Of a DNA stretch of 11,025 nucleotides, positions 1 through 6,113 are shown piece after piece (positions within the stretch are counted from its first letter, which is position 1; each line of letters opens with the position of its first letter). The translations under genes and the position numbers were made by a program. The notes beneath the pieces are model-generated. The model was not told where the DNA came from. It saw only the letters and a list, made by a program, of their open reading frames with translations, and made no database searches. This DNA is from Terriglobia bacterium. GTDB lineage: Bacteria; Acidobacteriota; Terriglobia; UBA7540. The stretch lies in assembly GCA_030042795.1 (NCBI GenBank), contig JASHYZ010000346.1:1-11025 (forward strand), written 5' to 3'.

Positions 1-1
1 A

Positions 2-1848
2 ACGCCCACGTCAGTTCCTGCCGTCCTGAATGAGTTCGTTGTCATCGACCGGCCTGGGCTGTACCACCTTACGCGACGAGTCACCAGGTTAGTGACTTCG
101 GCGCGGCTTCGCAGCCCGTACCGCTCACAATCAATTCCAACGCGATTCAGTTTGAGGTTGTTGCGACCGATCCGTCCTGGGAACGGGCCCAATTGCAGCA
201 CATCCGCGAGGTGCTTGACCACGTATCTCCTTCAGACGCATTTGTTCCCGGTACACCAATTGCCGATGCCGTTAAGGCTCTTCGCTTCCTTACCAGCGAA
301 GACGCGGCGTGGGAAATGGCGCGCCGCCTGTGCGGCGGCGCGTCAGCCAGCGACTTCGAATACACGTTGGGCTTGCTCGATTCTCGCCATCGCGCCGCTG
401 CCAGGGACGAGATGCAGAGTCTCATGGCGAGCCCGGACTTCCCGGTCTGCGGTACCTTTGCGGACACTTTCACCAGGCTTGCGCTCACTCGAGACACCGC
501 GCCCGAGGAGGTCCAAAGCCGGATGGCTGACAGCCGCCAGGCCTTGCAAGGAAAGCTGCTCGCCCTGCTGGCCACCAAGCGAGGAAAAGCACTCGCCGTA
601 AGCTTGGATACGCTACTCAGCGGCGGCGTCTCTGCGTCGGAGCAACCCGTGCTACTTAGAGAATTGCTGCGGTCATTCCAGCTGCTCCCCATCGAGTCGC
701 AAACCAGTTGGCTCCAATACCACTGGTCCGAACTGAAGAGCCCTGAATGGCTGCCCATTCTGCGGACGATTGCTACGCGTTACCAGGACTTTCCTGAGCC
801 GCACGAAATACAGGCGTGGCAGTCACTGCAGTTGACCGGCGCTGCGCTCAAGGATTGGTATGAGATTGACCCAGGGGATGCGCGTGCGGCCGTGATCACG
901 GAGATTAACCGCGCACGCCCGCGCTATAGCGCTACCGTGCTTGGTTTGTTGCCTGACCCGACCTTGCCAGACTCTGAGGGCCTGCTGGCGGCAAACTTTG
1001 TCGCGAGTAACGACAGTGACGCTAATCTGGCCTCATTGCTTCACCGTTACGCAGACGAAAGCGTTTTGCCTGCCGTGCTTCCCAAGATCGAGGAAAACGT
1101 CGGCAAGTGGGCTTGCGAGCCTCAGGACAATATTCTCGCCTTCGCGCTCAAAGTCGAGCCTGACACCGCCAAACCGCTCATTGAGCGCGCCCTGGCCGCG
1201 CGCGGACCCAACAGTAATGCCTGCCGGCACATGGTGCTTACCGATGTGGGGCGCCTGCAGCCGAGCCCGTCCCTTGAAGACATTGCGATGCCGGCGCTCG
1301 ATGATCCGGACCTTCAGGTGGCTATAAATGCCGCCGAGTACTTGGGTGAATACGGCTCAGCCGCGGTTGAGGAAGCCCTCTGGCAGCATTATCAGGCGTG
1401 GAGCCAGCAGTGGACCGGGCATGCCGACGAATTGCGCGTGATTCCAGGCAGTGACAATCCCAATCAGTGGGAAGCTGGCCGAGGGGTCAGCCTGGCGCGC
1501 GCCCTCGCCACCGGCGTCGCCTGGCTGGCGGATGATAAGACGCTTCTTCGCATCGCTGCGCTCGACGTAACCGGCAGTGTGAAGGTACAGTTGGAGAGCG
1601 AGGCCGCGGTGTGGCGGCAGCAGCCCATCACTATCGCTGCAGTCCCCGGCCAGCCGCTGTCATTCCTCCTGGCACAATATAATCTTCGATCTCTCGACGA
1701 ACTCAAGACGAAGCTTGCCGAATTTTCGCGCGGCACCGCGTTCAGTTGGTCAGGGGATGAATCGCCCGAGGCGCAGGCAGCCTTCGAGGAGATCTCAGCC
1801 GTTGCCAGTAAGTACGGGCTGATGCTGAATCGGGCAGCGCATAACTGA
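2..1848 (+). CDS. HEAT-like hypothetical protein, 5' partial, with apparent frameshift
   Basis: The reading is open from the window edge in frame 2 (positions 2-70) and then in frame 1 (from about 70 to the TAA at 1846-1848). Frame 2 ends with LNEFVVIDRPGLYHL and frame 1 resumes with YATSHQVSDFG, then SNAIQFEVVATDPSWE. Adding one T at position 70 (cttac to ctttac) joins them without a gap. The N-terminal part looks like a beta-sandwich segment. The remaining ~550 residues are helical, with HEAT-like stretches such as LQVAINAAEYLGEYGSAAVE near codons 1315-1374. The C-terminus is intact. A TTG at 193 could start a 551-residue product, but the in-frame sequence upstream also looks coding, so it is probably not the true start. 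I recall similar hypothetical proteins with this layout in Acidobacteriota. Function unknown. The first part of the gene lies outside the window, so a signal peptide cannot be judged. Confidence 0.7.
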
Positions 1849-1951
1849 GGATGCTGGGCAACGCGAGGGCATTTTCAGTGATCTGTTTCAAGGGATTCAG
1901 CCAAGCCCTGTCGGGCGCTCACAGCGTCCCTGCGTACACCCTGGGGTTTTG

Positions 1952-1957
1952 TATAAT
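1952..1957 (+). promoter_or_regulatory. Candidate -10 box of the vapBC operon
   Basis: A perfect TATAAT lies 30 bases before the vapB ATG, directly after an intergenic gap in which no gene is seen. No good -35 box is present at 16-18 bp. Transcription would start near 1964 and give a leader of about 24 nt. The gap 1849-1951 shows no clear terminator for the preceding gene. Confidence 0.5.
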
Positions 1958-1987
1958 GAGCACTGAACATGCACATAGCGATGGAAT

Positions 1988-2206
1988 ATGACCAAACAGA
2001 GACTCACACGAACGAATCTTCTGCTTGAGGCGGGCAAAGTGCGGCAGCTTCGCAAGACCCTGGGATCGCCGAGCAACTCTGAGGCAGTGCGGCGCGCTAT
2101 CAACGAGCGCTTGGCGGCAGAAGCAGGTCTCCAGGCGCTACGAAAGCTGCAAGCGCTCGGAGGCCTACAGGATACCTTTGGACGTGCTCCGGCAGACGCC
2201 CAATGA
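1988..2206 (+). CDS. vapB: VapB-like ribbon-helix-helix antitoxin
   Basis: Small 72-residue protein. Its N-terminal half (TRTNLLLEAGKVRQLRKTLG, then SNSEAVRRAINERLAAE) matches the pattern of Arc/ribbon-helix-helix antitoxins: a short strand followed by two helices. The basic residues near the N-terminus would contact operator DNA, and the C-terminal ~25 residues (ALRKLQALGGLQDTFG) would wrap the partner toxin. It overlaps the downstream PIN gene by four bases (ATGA at 2203-2206), the usual antitoxin-then-toxin order with translational coupling. In the family, antitoxin and complex repress their own promoter; the TATAAT at 1952 is the likely target region. The ATG at 1988 has only a weak GGA upstream (gatGGAatATG). 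Assignment rests on residue pattern plus the PIN partner. Confidence 0.85.
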   Translation: MTKQRLTRTNLLLEAGKVRQLRKTLGSPSNSEAVRRAINERLAAEAGLQALRKLQALGGLQDTFGRAPADAQ

Positions 2207-2661
2207 CGTCACTTCCGCCGGGCCCGCTTCTGTTTGACACCGGGATTTACATCCGCTTCAGTCGCGGCGAAAGGTATACCTGGCTCGGCGAGGACGTGCG
2301 GCTATTCCAGCGCACTATTCTGACCGCAGTGGTGGCCGCAGAACTCTACGCCGGAACCCGTGACTATCGTGACAAGCGCGCCCTGGATGCACTGTGCCGC
2401 GCACATCATTCCTTGGGCCACTTCTCCTTGCCGCCTTCGGCTTCATGGATCGACGCCGGCATCTTTCTTCGGCGCGCCCGAGGTACCTTTGGGCAAATGG
2501 ACTTCGTTCGCCACTTTCGAGACCTGCTGATCGGGCTGGAGGCGGTTCGGGCGGGCGCCACGGTGGTAACTGAGAACATCCGCGACTTTGGCCGCTGGCA
2601 ATCTCTACTCGAAAGTGCTGGAAAGACCCTGAAGGTGTTCGACCCGTCGGAGGCACAATAG
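2203..2661 (+). CDS. vapC: VapC-like PIN-domain toxin ribonuclease
   Basis: 152-residue PIN-domain protein, normal length for VapC. The expected metal-binding acidic residues are visible: D12 in LLFDTGIYI, E47 in VVAAELYAG, D107 in RDLLIGLEAVRAGA, and D128 in the TENIRDF motif, which also supplies T123 and N125. VapC toxins are Mg2+-dependent endoribonucleases that cut tRNA or rRNA when the antitoxin is degraded. All catalytic positions are present and the frame is intact, so this module is probably functional. The ATG overlaps the vapB stop codon by four bases. Which RNA it cuts cannot be read from the sequence. Confidence 0.9.
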   Translation: MTSLPPGPLLFDTGIYIRFSRGERYTWLGEDVRLFQRTILTAVVAAELYAGTRDYRDKRALDALCRAHHSLGHFSLPPSASWIDAGIFLRRARGTFGQMDFVRHFRDLLIGLEAVRAGATVVTENIRDFGRWQSLLESAGKTLKVFDPSEAQ

Positions 2662-2700
2662 GCCGGTAGCCGGATGAAGCAGGTCACATGACTATTCCTA

Positions 2701-3009
2701 GTGGACGACTTCAGGGCGCGCCTGTTGGCCAATCCAAACGTGAAGGCGGAATATGACGCACTCGCCCCTGAATTCGAGATTTCTGCTGAGTTGATCAAGG
2801 CTCGCCGCCGGGCCAGGCTATCTCAAGCCGAACTGGCCGCCCGGATGGGTACCAGTCAGTTGCGCGAAGTCGGATTAGTGCTCCTCCCCATCGGGGGGAC
2901 AGCTCATTTGCATTTCTCAGGCGGATCGACAAGATCTCCTCAACATAGTTTCATTTTGCCTTACCCCAACCCTCGCGCTCTACCTACTTTCTTACTTCCC
3001 ACTCTCTGA
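2701..3009 (+). pseudogene. Truncated HigA-like (XRE family) antitoxin remnant
   Basis: Starting at a GTG (2701), the first 53 residues fit the HigA-type antitoxin pattern: MDDFRARLLANPNVKAEYDA, then LAPEFEI, then LIKARRRARLSQAELAARMGTSQ, which is the first half of an XRE helix-turn-helix. At about position 2859 the similarity stops, just where the recognition helix should begin. The following ~50 codons to the TGA at 3009 are rich in P, L and S and look non-coding. The DNA-binding recognition helix and the C-terminal part are therefore missing. No HigB toxin gene lies in the 39 bases between vapC and this start. It is best read as a decayed orphan antitoxin. The stretch 2860-3081 after it contains nothing I recognise. 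Confidence 0.7.
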
Positions 3010-3081
3010 TCTGCTCGAGGCTGGTCGCGGTTGCGGGCCTGCCGAAGTGACTCTGCGCCGCTCTATCTTCGAGTGGGGTAA

Positions 3082-3345
3082 TCATCGTTCGTAGACTTCG
3101 CTTCGATGACGGATGCGAGTAACCTCCACCAACAAAGCGGCGTCGTTGATGGTGTAAATCACGCGATAGTCTCCCACGCGAATGCGCCACTCGTTATGCC
3201 CACCTTTGAGTTTTTTGCAACCTGGCGGTCGAGGGTTAGAGGCTAGTTTTTCGATGCGAGGAACAATGCGCTCGTTGAGCTGGCACGACAGACGCTTAAG
3301 TTCTCTTGCTGCACTTGACGCCAAGACAACACGGTAGCTAGCCAC
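3082..3345 (-). CDS. relE: RelE/ParE-family toxin (mRNA interferase-like)
   Basis: 87 residues, the usual RelE length. The C-terminal core has the family signature LKGGHNEWRIRVGDYRVIY at about residues 46-64, followed by EVTRIRHRSEVYER. Basic residues R54, R56, R61 and R81 and Y85 sit where RelE-type toxins carry their RNA-binding and catalytic side chains, so it may be an active ribosome-dependent mRNA cleaver. Confirming that needs an alignment. It starts with GTG at 3343-3345 and overlaps the end of the antitoxin gene by eight bases, so translation is probably coupled. The ParE branch (gyrase poison) has a similar fold, but the R-rich C-terminus favours RelE. Frame and ends are intact. Confidence 0.87.
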   Translation of the reverse strand: MASYRVVLASSAARELKRLSCQLNERIVPRIEKLASNPRPPGCKKLKGGHNEWRIRVGDYRVIYTINDAALLVEVTRIRHRSEVYER

Positions 3346-3529
3346 GGAGCTTTCCGCTTTTGATGAGGTCTGCCTTCACCTCTTCCAGCGGGACGCGTCT
3401 CTCCCGCCGCCGCGACCGCGAAACGAGCACGTCCTGGATATCTTCCCAAAGAGCCTTATGCTTCTTGAGGTCGACGACGGCCGCCGTCTTACGGCCCCTT
3501 TCGTCCGTGATGTATTGTATTCCTGTCAT
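3338..3529 (-). CDS. Antitoxin of the RelE-type toxin (Phd/RelB-like)
   Basis: 63 residues from the ATG at 3529: MTGIQYITDERGRKTAAVVD, then LKKHKALWEDIQD, then a basic stretch SRSRRRERR and the tail PLEEVKADLIKSGKLRG. This matches small antitoxins paired with RelE toxins, with a beta-strand/helix DNA-binding start (TDERGRKTAAVVDLKKH) and a C-terminal helix that blocks the toxin. An ATG two codons upstream (3535) is also possible, but the GGGAG upstream is only 3 nt from it and 9 nt from 3529, so I prefer 3529. The frame is open further up to 3577, but that part sits over the promoter. It lies directly upstream of, and overlaps, the toxin gene. Whether it is Phd/YefM-like or RelB-like is uncertain. 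Confidence 0.8.
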   Translation of the reverse strand: MTGIQYITDERGRKTAAVVDLKKHKALWEDIQDVLVSRSRRRERRVPLEEVKADLIKSGKLRG

Positions 3530-3551
3530 GATCATTGTCTCCCGTGCCCTA

Positions 3552-3557
3552 ATTCTA
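3552..3557 (-). promoter_or_regulatory. Candidate extended -10 box for the antitoxin/relE operon
   Basis: On the minus strand the sequence reads TGC followed by TAGAAT, an extended -10 (TGn) box, ending 22-28 bases before the antitoxin start. No convincing -35 is present, which is normal for extended -10 promoters. Confidence 0.4.
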
Positions 3558-3603
3558 GCATGGGGAAACGGCAGCAACCGACAGGGGCACCCAGCGAAAT
3601 GGC

Positions 3604-3619
3604 CGTGCCGAGAGGCACG
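3604..3619. repeat. Inverted repeat between two divergent antitoxin promoters
   Basis: CGTGCC-GAGA-GGCACG, six-base perfect arms with a four-base loop. It lies between the minus-strand antitoxin/relE promoter (3552) and the plus-strand -10 box at 3664. It could be an operator for either autoregulated antitoxin or a small hairpin. No protein can be assigned to it from sequence. Confidence 0.4.
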
Positions 3620-3663
3620 ACTTTCAACTCATACCTGTGAGGTACGAGGCACCCCGGCCACGC

Positions 3664-3669
3664 TATAAT
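3664..3669 (+). promoter_or_regulatory. Candidate -10 box of the UPF0175 antitoxin gene
   Basis: A perfect TATAAT begins 20 bases before the ATG at 3684. Transcription would start near 3676, leaving a leader of only about 8 nt, so the mRNA would be nearly leaderless. No Shine-Dalgarno sequence is visible, which fits. A -35 box is not obvious. Confidence 0.5.
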
Positions 3670-3683
3670 GGGTTTGAGACGCC

Positions 3684-3929
3684 ATGCCGATTACGATACC
3701 AGACGAAGTGCTCAGCGCGGCTCACCTCAGCGAGTCCCAATTGAGACAGGAACGAGCGCTCACTCCGTTTCTACAGGAGCGGTTGGTCCTCGCGCAGGCC
3801 AGCCACCTCGCCCAAATGAGCCAGCTTGCGTTTCAGGGCCTGCTGGCGGAGCGCGAGATTCCAATCCATTACGGGGTCGACGAATTCAGAGAGGATCTCC
3901 GAACTGCGCGCCGGATTGATAAGCATTGA
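3684..3929 (+). CDS. UPF0175 family antitoxin
   Basis: 81 residues and complete. It follows the UPF0175 pattern: MPITIPDEVLSAAHLSESQL, then a helix-turn-helix-like region with ERLVLAQASHLAQMSQLAFQ (about residues 32-51), and the tail LLAEREIPIHYGVDEFREDL. UPF0175 proteins are small DNA-binding antitoxins usually paired with a DUF3368 PIN-domain toxin immediately downstream. Here that partner is reduced to a stub (see 3926-3989), so this antitoxin appears orphaned. It has its own -10 box at 3664 and starts at the ATG 3684 with almost no leader. Apart from the lost partner nothing in the protein looks damaged. Confidence 0.87.
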   Translation: MPITIPDEVLSAAHLSESQLRQERALTPFLQERLVLAQASHLAQMSQLAFQGLLAEREIPIHYGVDEFREDLRTARRIDKH

Positions 3930-3989
3930 TCGTTGTTCTCCCTGTTGAATCTCGGGCGAATCGGCCGCCTTGAGCTTCTGCCTTCGCTT
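3926..3989 (+). pseudogene. Stub of a DUF3368 PIN-domain toxin
   Basis: Right after the UPF0175 gene, a TTG at 3926-3928 overlapping the antitoxin's TGA reads LIVV. A second frame from 3933 then reads SLLNLGRIGRLELLPSL. DUF3368 toxins normally begin with a strand (IVV), a catalytic D in an S-D-T-S-P segment, and then LLNL..IGRLELL. The S-D-T part is missing and the two halves are in different frames, so a small deletion of about 8-11 bases seems to have removed the first catalytic aspartate. The rest of the gene is gone: at 3990 the end of an opposite-strand gene begins. The remaining open frame to 4388 is antisense of that gene. Confidence 0.65.
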
Positions 3990-4259
3990 TCAACCAGCGG
4001 TTTGGAGTTCCTTGCGCAAGAGATCGCTCGCGAGGCGTCCGAGCGGTACGCTGGCCTTGTGTGCCCGTTGCCGAAGCTTGAGGGCAACATCGCCGTCTAT
4101 CGGAATTTCGAAGTGGCGGCTTCGGAACTCGCTTATCATTTTTACAGTCCGGAAGACCTCAGGATAGTCGGTGGTGTCGTGCTTGTCCCAGAAGTCGGCG
4201 GCTTCGGCATAGGAGCCGAATTCTTGCGGAACAGGGTTCAACGATTTTTTTTTGCTCAC
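3990..4259 (-). CDS. CopG/BrnA-like antitoxin, apparently solitary
   Basis: 89 residues from a GTG at 4257-4259, preceded by GGGGG (4267-4271) with 7-nt spacing. That is a better start than the TTG at 4288 further up. The middle segment, FGSYAEAADFWDKHDTTDY at about residues 14-32, is the hallmark of the CopG/BrnA-type antitoxin family. It is followed by a ribbon-helix-helix-like region, RHFEIPIDGDVALKLRQRAH, then GRLASDLLRKELQ. Such proteins repress their own operon and neutralise a BrnT- or HEPN-like toxin. No toxin gene is visible on either side: upstream is only a promoter and a MITE, and downstream is the DUF3368 stub. It may be an orphan or act as a free repressor. The three lysines after the start come from a run of nine A. 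Confidence 0.78.
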   Translation of the reverse strand: MSKKKSLNPVPQEFGSYAEAADFWDKHDTTDYPEVFRTVKMISEFRSRHFEIPIDGDVALKLRQRAHKASVPLGRLASDLLRKELQTAG

Positions 4260-4266
4260 GAAAGTA

Positions 4267-4271
4267 CCCCC
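4267..4271 (-). promoter_or_regulatory. Ribosome binding site deciding the CopG-like start
   Basis: GGGGG on the minus strand, 7 bases before the GTG at 4259. The alternative TTG at 4288 has no such site, so the shorter protein is preferred. Confidence 0.5.
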
Positions 4272-4285
4272 GCCGCGTGGACGAT

Positions 4286-4302
4286 CCAAGCATTACGCTT
4301 GG
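4286..4302. promoter_or_regulatory. Palindrome in the leader of the CopG-like gene, possible operator
   Basis: CCAAGC-ATTAC-GCTTGG, six-base perfect arms around a five-base centre, located between the candidate -10 box (4322-4327) and the GTG start (4259). Ribbon-helix-helix antitoxins bind short inverted repeats at their own promoter, so an autoregulatory operator is the natural guess. A leader hairpin is the alternative. Confidence 0.45.
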
Positions 4303-4321
4303 GAGGCTCTCACGACTGGCG

Positions 4322-4350
4322 ATTATACAGCGCGGCGTGGCTCAGCCCAA
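4322..4350 (-). promoter_or_regulatory. Candidate promoter of the CopG-like gene
   Basis: On the minus strand TTGGGC (4345-4350) and TATAAT (4322-4327) are separated by 17 bases. The -10 is perfect and the -35 keeps the TTG. Transcription would start near 4315, giving a leader of about 55 nt that contains the palindrome at 4286-4302. Confidence 0.55.
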
Positions 4351-4370
4351 CCCAACCAAGCTTTACCGGG

Positions 4371-4530
4371 GGTAGTGGGTCACTTTGAATTCTCTCCGGC
4401 ATTTCGTTGCCTGTCATTCCCGCGTAAGCGGGAATCCAGGCTGTAAGGCGCATCTCTCCTCTGTAGATTCCCGCCTTCGCGGGAATGACAGGGGAACCTG
4501 CCGAGAGAGAATTTAGACTGACCCACTACC
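4371..4530. mobile_element. MITE-like palindromic element with target duplication
   Basis: A 160-bp non-coding element. The termini are perfect 12-bp inverted repeats, GGTAGTGGGTCA at 4371-4382 and its complement at 4519-4530. It is flanked by an 8-bp direct repeat TTACCGGG (4363-4370 and 4531-4538), which looks like a target-site duplication. Because of G runs the boundary could shift by one base. Inside, further complementary blocks pair: AATTCTCTC-CGGC (4388-4400) with 4499-4512, and CCTGTCATTCCCGCG (4410-4424) with 4478-4492. The whole unit can fold into one long stem. Two ATTCCC-N8-GGGAAT cores (4416-4435 and 4467-4486) are inside. No transposase is present, so it would depend on an enzyme elsewhere. 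The 8-bp duplication does not by itself identify the family. Confidence 0.75.
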
Positions 4531-4573
4531 TTACCGGGGCCTCCTAAAGAGCCTGCCTGGGTGCGGTGCAAAT

Positions 4574-4601
4574 CCGACACCCCGCGAAGCTGTGCTAAAA
4601 T
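4574..4601 (+). promoter_or_regulatory. Candidate rimO promoter
   Basis: CCGACA (4574-4579, 4 of 6 matches to TTGACA) and TAAAAT (4596-4601) are 16 bases apart. The -10 is preceded by TGC, forming an extended -10. Transcription would begin near 4608, about 40 bases before the rimO ATG. The site lies downstream of the MITE, so the insertion left it intact. Confidence 0.5.
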
Positions 4602-4647
4602 TCTACTGTTGAACCGTGACGGACGCATTCGCGTCTACGATCGTTTT

Positions 4648-6099
4648 ATGCCTACAGTCGGAATGGTAAGTCTCGGCTGCCCGAAGAACCTGGTCGATAG
4701 CGAAGTCATGCTCGGGCAGCTTGCAAGCCGCGGCTGGGACCTGGTAACCCAACCGGACGATGCCGACGTGTTGATTGTGAACACCTGCAGTTTCATCGAG
4801 GCTGCAAAACAGGAGTCAATCAACACCATTCTGGAGATGGCCGGGCACAAAAAGAACGGGCGAGCGCGGCGTCTCGTCGTTGCCGGCTGCCTGGCGGAGC
4901 GCTATCGGCAAGAAATCCTGAAGGAAATCCCCGAAGTTGACTTCGTGATGGGTACCAATGAGTTGGAGCGCGTGGTCGAGGCGTGCGAAGGCTCCGGTGG
5001 AGCCAAGACTTCCGACCGGCCTTGGGACCCCTATCTCTACACTGAATTCACGCCGCGTGTGCTCTCCACGCCCGCTTACTCCGCTTATTTGAAGATCGCC
5101 GAAGGGTGCGACCATCCGTGCAGCTTTTGTGTAATTCCTCAGATGCGCGGTAACTTCCGTTCGCGCCGGTTTGAATCCGTGGTTCGCGAGGCGGAGAATC
5201 TGGCCGGGCGCGGTGTGCGCGAGTTGGTGCTAGTGGGGCAAGACACCACGAGCTATGGCGCAGATTTGGGGTTGAAGGATGGCTTGGCCTTGCTGCTGGA
5301 AGAGCTGGCGAGGATTCAGGAAGTCGTCTGGGTGAGGTTTCTCTATTGTTATCCGAACCTCGTCACCACTCGCCTGATTGAGGCCGTGGCGAGCTTGCCG
5401 AAGATCGCCAGATACTTCGACATTCCTTTGCAGCACGCAAGCCGCGCGGTGCTCAAGGGTATGCGCAGAGGATCTGACGGGTCCCACTTTTTGAGAATGC
5501 TGGGCAAGATTCGCGCTGCCGTCCCCAACGTAACACTTCGGACCACCATGATCGTCGGATTTCCCGGCGAAACTGAGGATGACTTCCGCGCTCTTCGTGA
5601 TTTCGTGGAAGAAGCTCAGTTCGATCACTTGGGTGTGTTCACTTACTCGAATGAGGAATCGAGCGCGGCCTTTGCTCTGCCGGAGGCCGTTCCGCCCGGG
5701 GTGGCTAAGAAGCGCCAGAAGGACATTCTCGATTTGCAACGAAGGATCTCGCGCCGTAAGCTTCGGGCCAAAGTGGGACAGCGTCTGCCGGTGCTTGTCG
5801 AGGGCCGGGCGGAAGAGTCTGAAATGCTACTGGCGGGGCGGCTCGAATCCCAGGCGCCTGAGATTGACGGTCGGGTGCTCATTAACGATTTCGAGGGAGC
5901 GGAACCTGCGCCGGGCGAATTCCGCTGGGCGCGAATAACCCAGGCGGGCGATTACGACCTGGTCGCGAGGCTGGAGGCTGAGCGGTTCGTCGAGTCCTCC
6001 CCTAGCCTCCGTCCCGAGTTCCCTTCGGGTCCGCGTCGCGTACACGGCTGCGCCACCGGCTCCGGATTGGTCCAGATTCAGCCCATGGAGGCTTGCTGA
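4648..6099 (+). CDS. rimO: Ribosomal protein S12 methylthiotransferase RimO
   Basis: RimO is a radical SAM enzyme that adds a methylthio group to a conserved aspartate of ribosomal protein S12. The 483-residue product has an N-terminal UPF0004 domain with the three cluster-binding cysteines C11 (SLGCPKN), C47 (NTCSFI) and C81 (AGCLAERY). It has the radical SAM motif CxxxCxxC at C154, C158 and C161 (CDHPCSFC). The SLGCPKNLVDSE opening and GTNELERVVE favour RimO over MiaB. A TRAM RNA/protein-binding domain follows (about residues 375-443). The ATG at 4648 is chosen because homology begins there; the frame stays open upstream to 4561 over the promoter. No clear Shine-Dalgarno is seen. The last ~38 residues (from about 446) extend past the usual end of the family and look low in conservation. 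Confidence 0.95.
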   Translation: MPTVGMVSLGCPKNLVDSEVMLGQLASRGWDLVTQPDDADVLIVNTCSFIEAAKQESINTILEMAGHKKNGRARRLVVAGCLAERYRQEILKEIPEVDFVMGTNELERVVEACEGSGGAKTSDRPWDPYLYTEFTPRVLSTPAYSAYLKIAEGCDHPCSFCVIPQMRGNFRSRRFESVVREAENLAGRGVRELVLVGQDTTSYGADLGLKDGLALLLEELARIQEVVWVRFLYCYPNLVTTRLIEAVASLPKIARYFDIPLQHASRAVLKGMRRGSDGSHFLRMLGKIRAAVPNVTLRTTMIVGFPGETEDDFRALRDFVEEAQFDHLGVFTYSNEESSAAFALPEAVPPGVAKKRQKDILDLQRRISRRKLRAKVGQRLPVLVEGRAEESEMLLAGRLESQAPEIDGRVLINDFEGAEPAPGEFRWARITQAGDYDLVARLEAERFVESSPSLRPEFPSGPRRVHGCATGSGLVQIQPMEAC

Positions 6100-6113
6100 A
6101 TGGGGTCGGATTC

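Noticed and set aside
147..758. Minus-strand open frame of 203 codons in the first gene
   Set aside because: Serine-rich translation typical of an antisense frame; the plus strand carries the coherent protein.
2884..2898. CCCC-ATC-GGGG palindrome after the HigA remnant as a terminator
   Set aside because: Stem only four bases and no T run.
3933..4388. Plus-strand open frame of 151 codons after the UPF0175 gene
   Set aside because: Only its first ~17 residues are PIN-like; the rest is antisense of the CopG-like gene and promoter.
4410..4492. Possible CRISPR array from repeated ATTCCC cores
   Set aside because: Units are inverted, not direct, with palindromic cores, only two copies here and no spacer regularity.
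4569..4590. Possible tRNA T-arm (TGCAAAT loop)
   Set aside because: No acceptor, anticodon or D arm around it; only a short hairpin remains.
4561..4647. Longer RimO start
   Set aside because: The 29 extra residues have no RimO similarity and overlap the promoter; the family begins at MPTVGMVSLGC.
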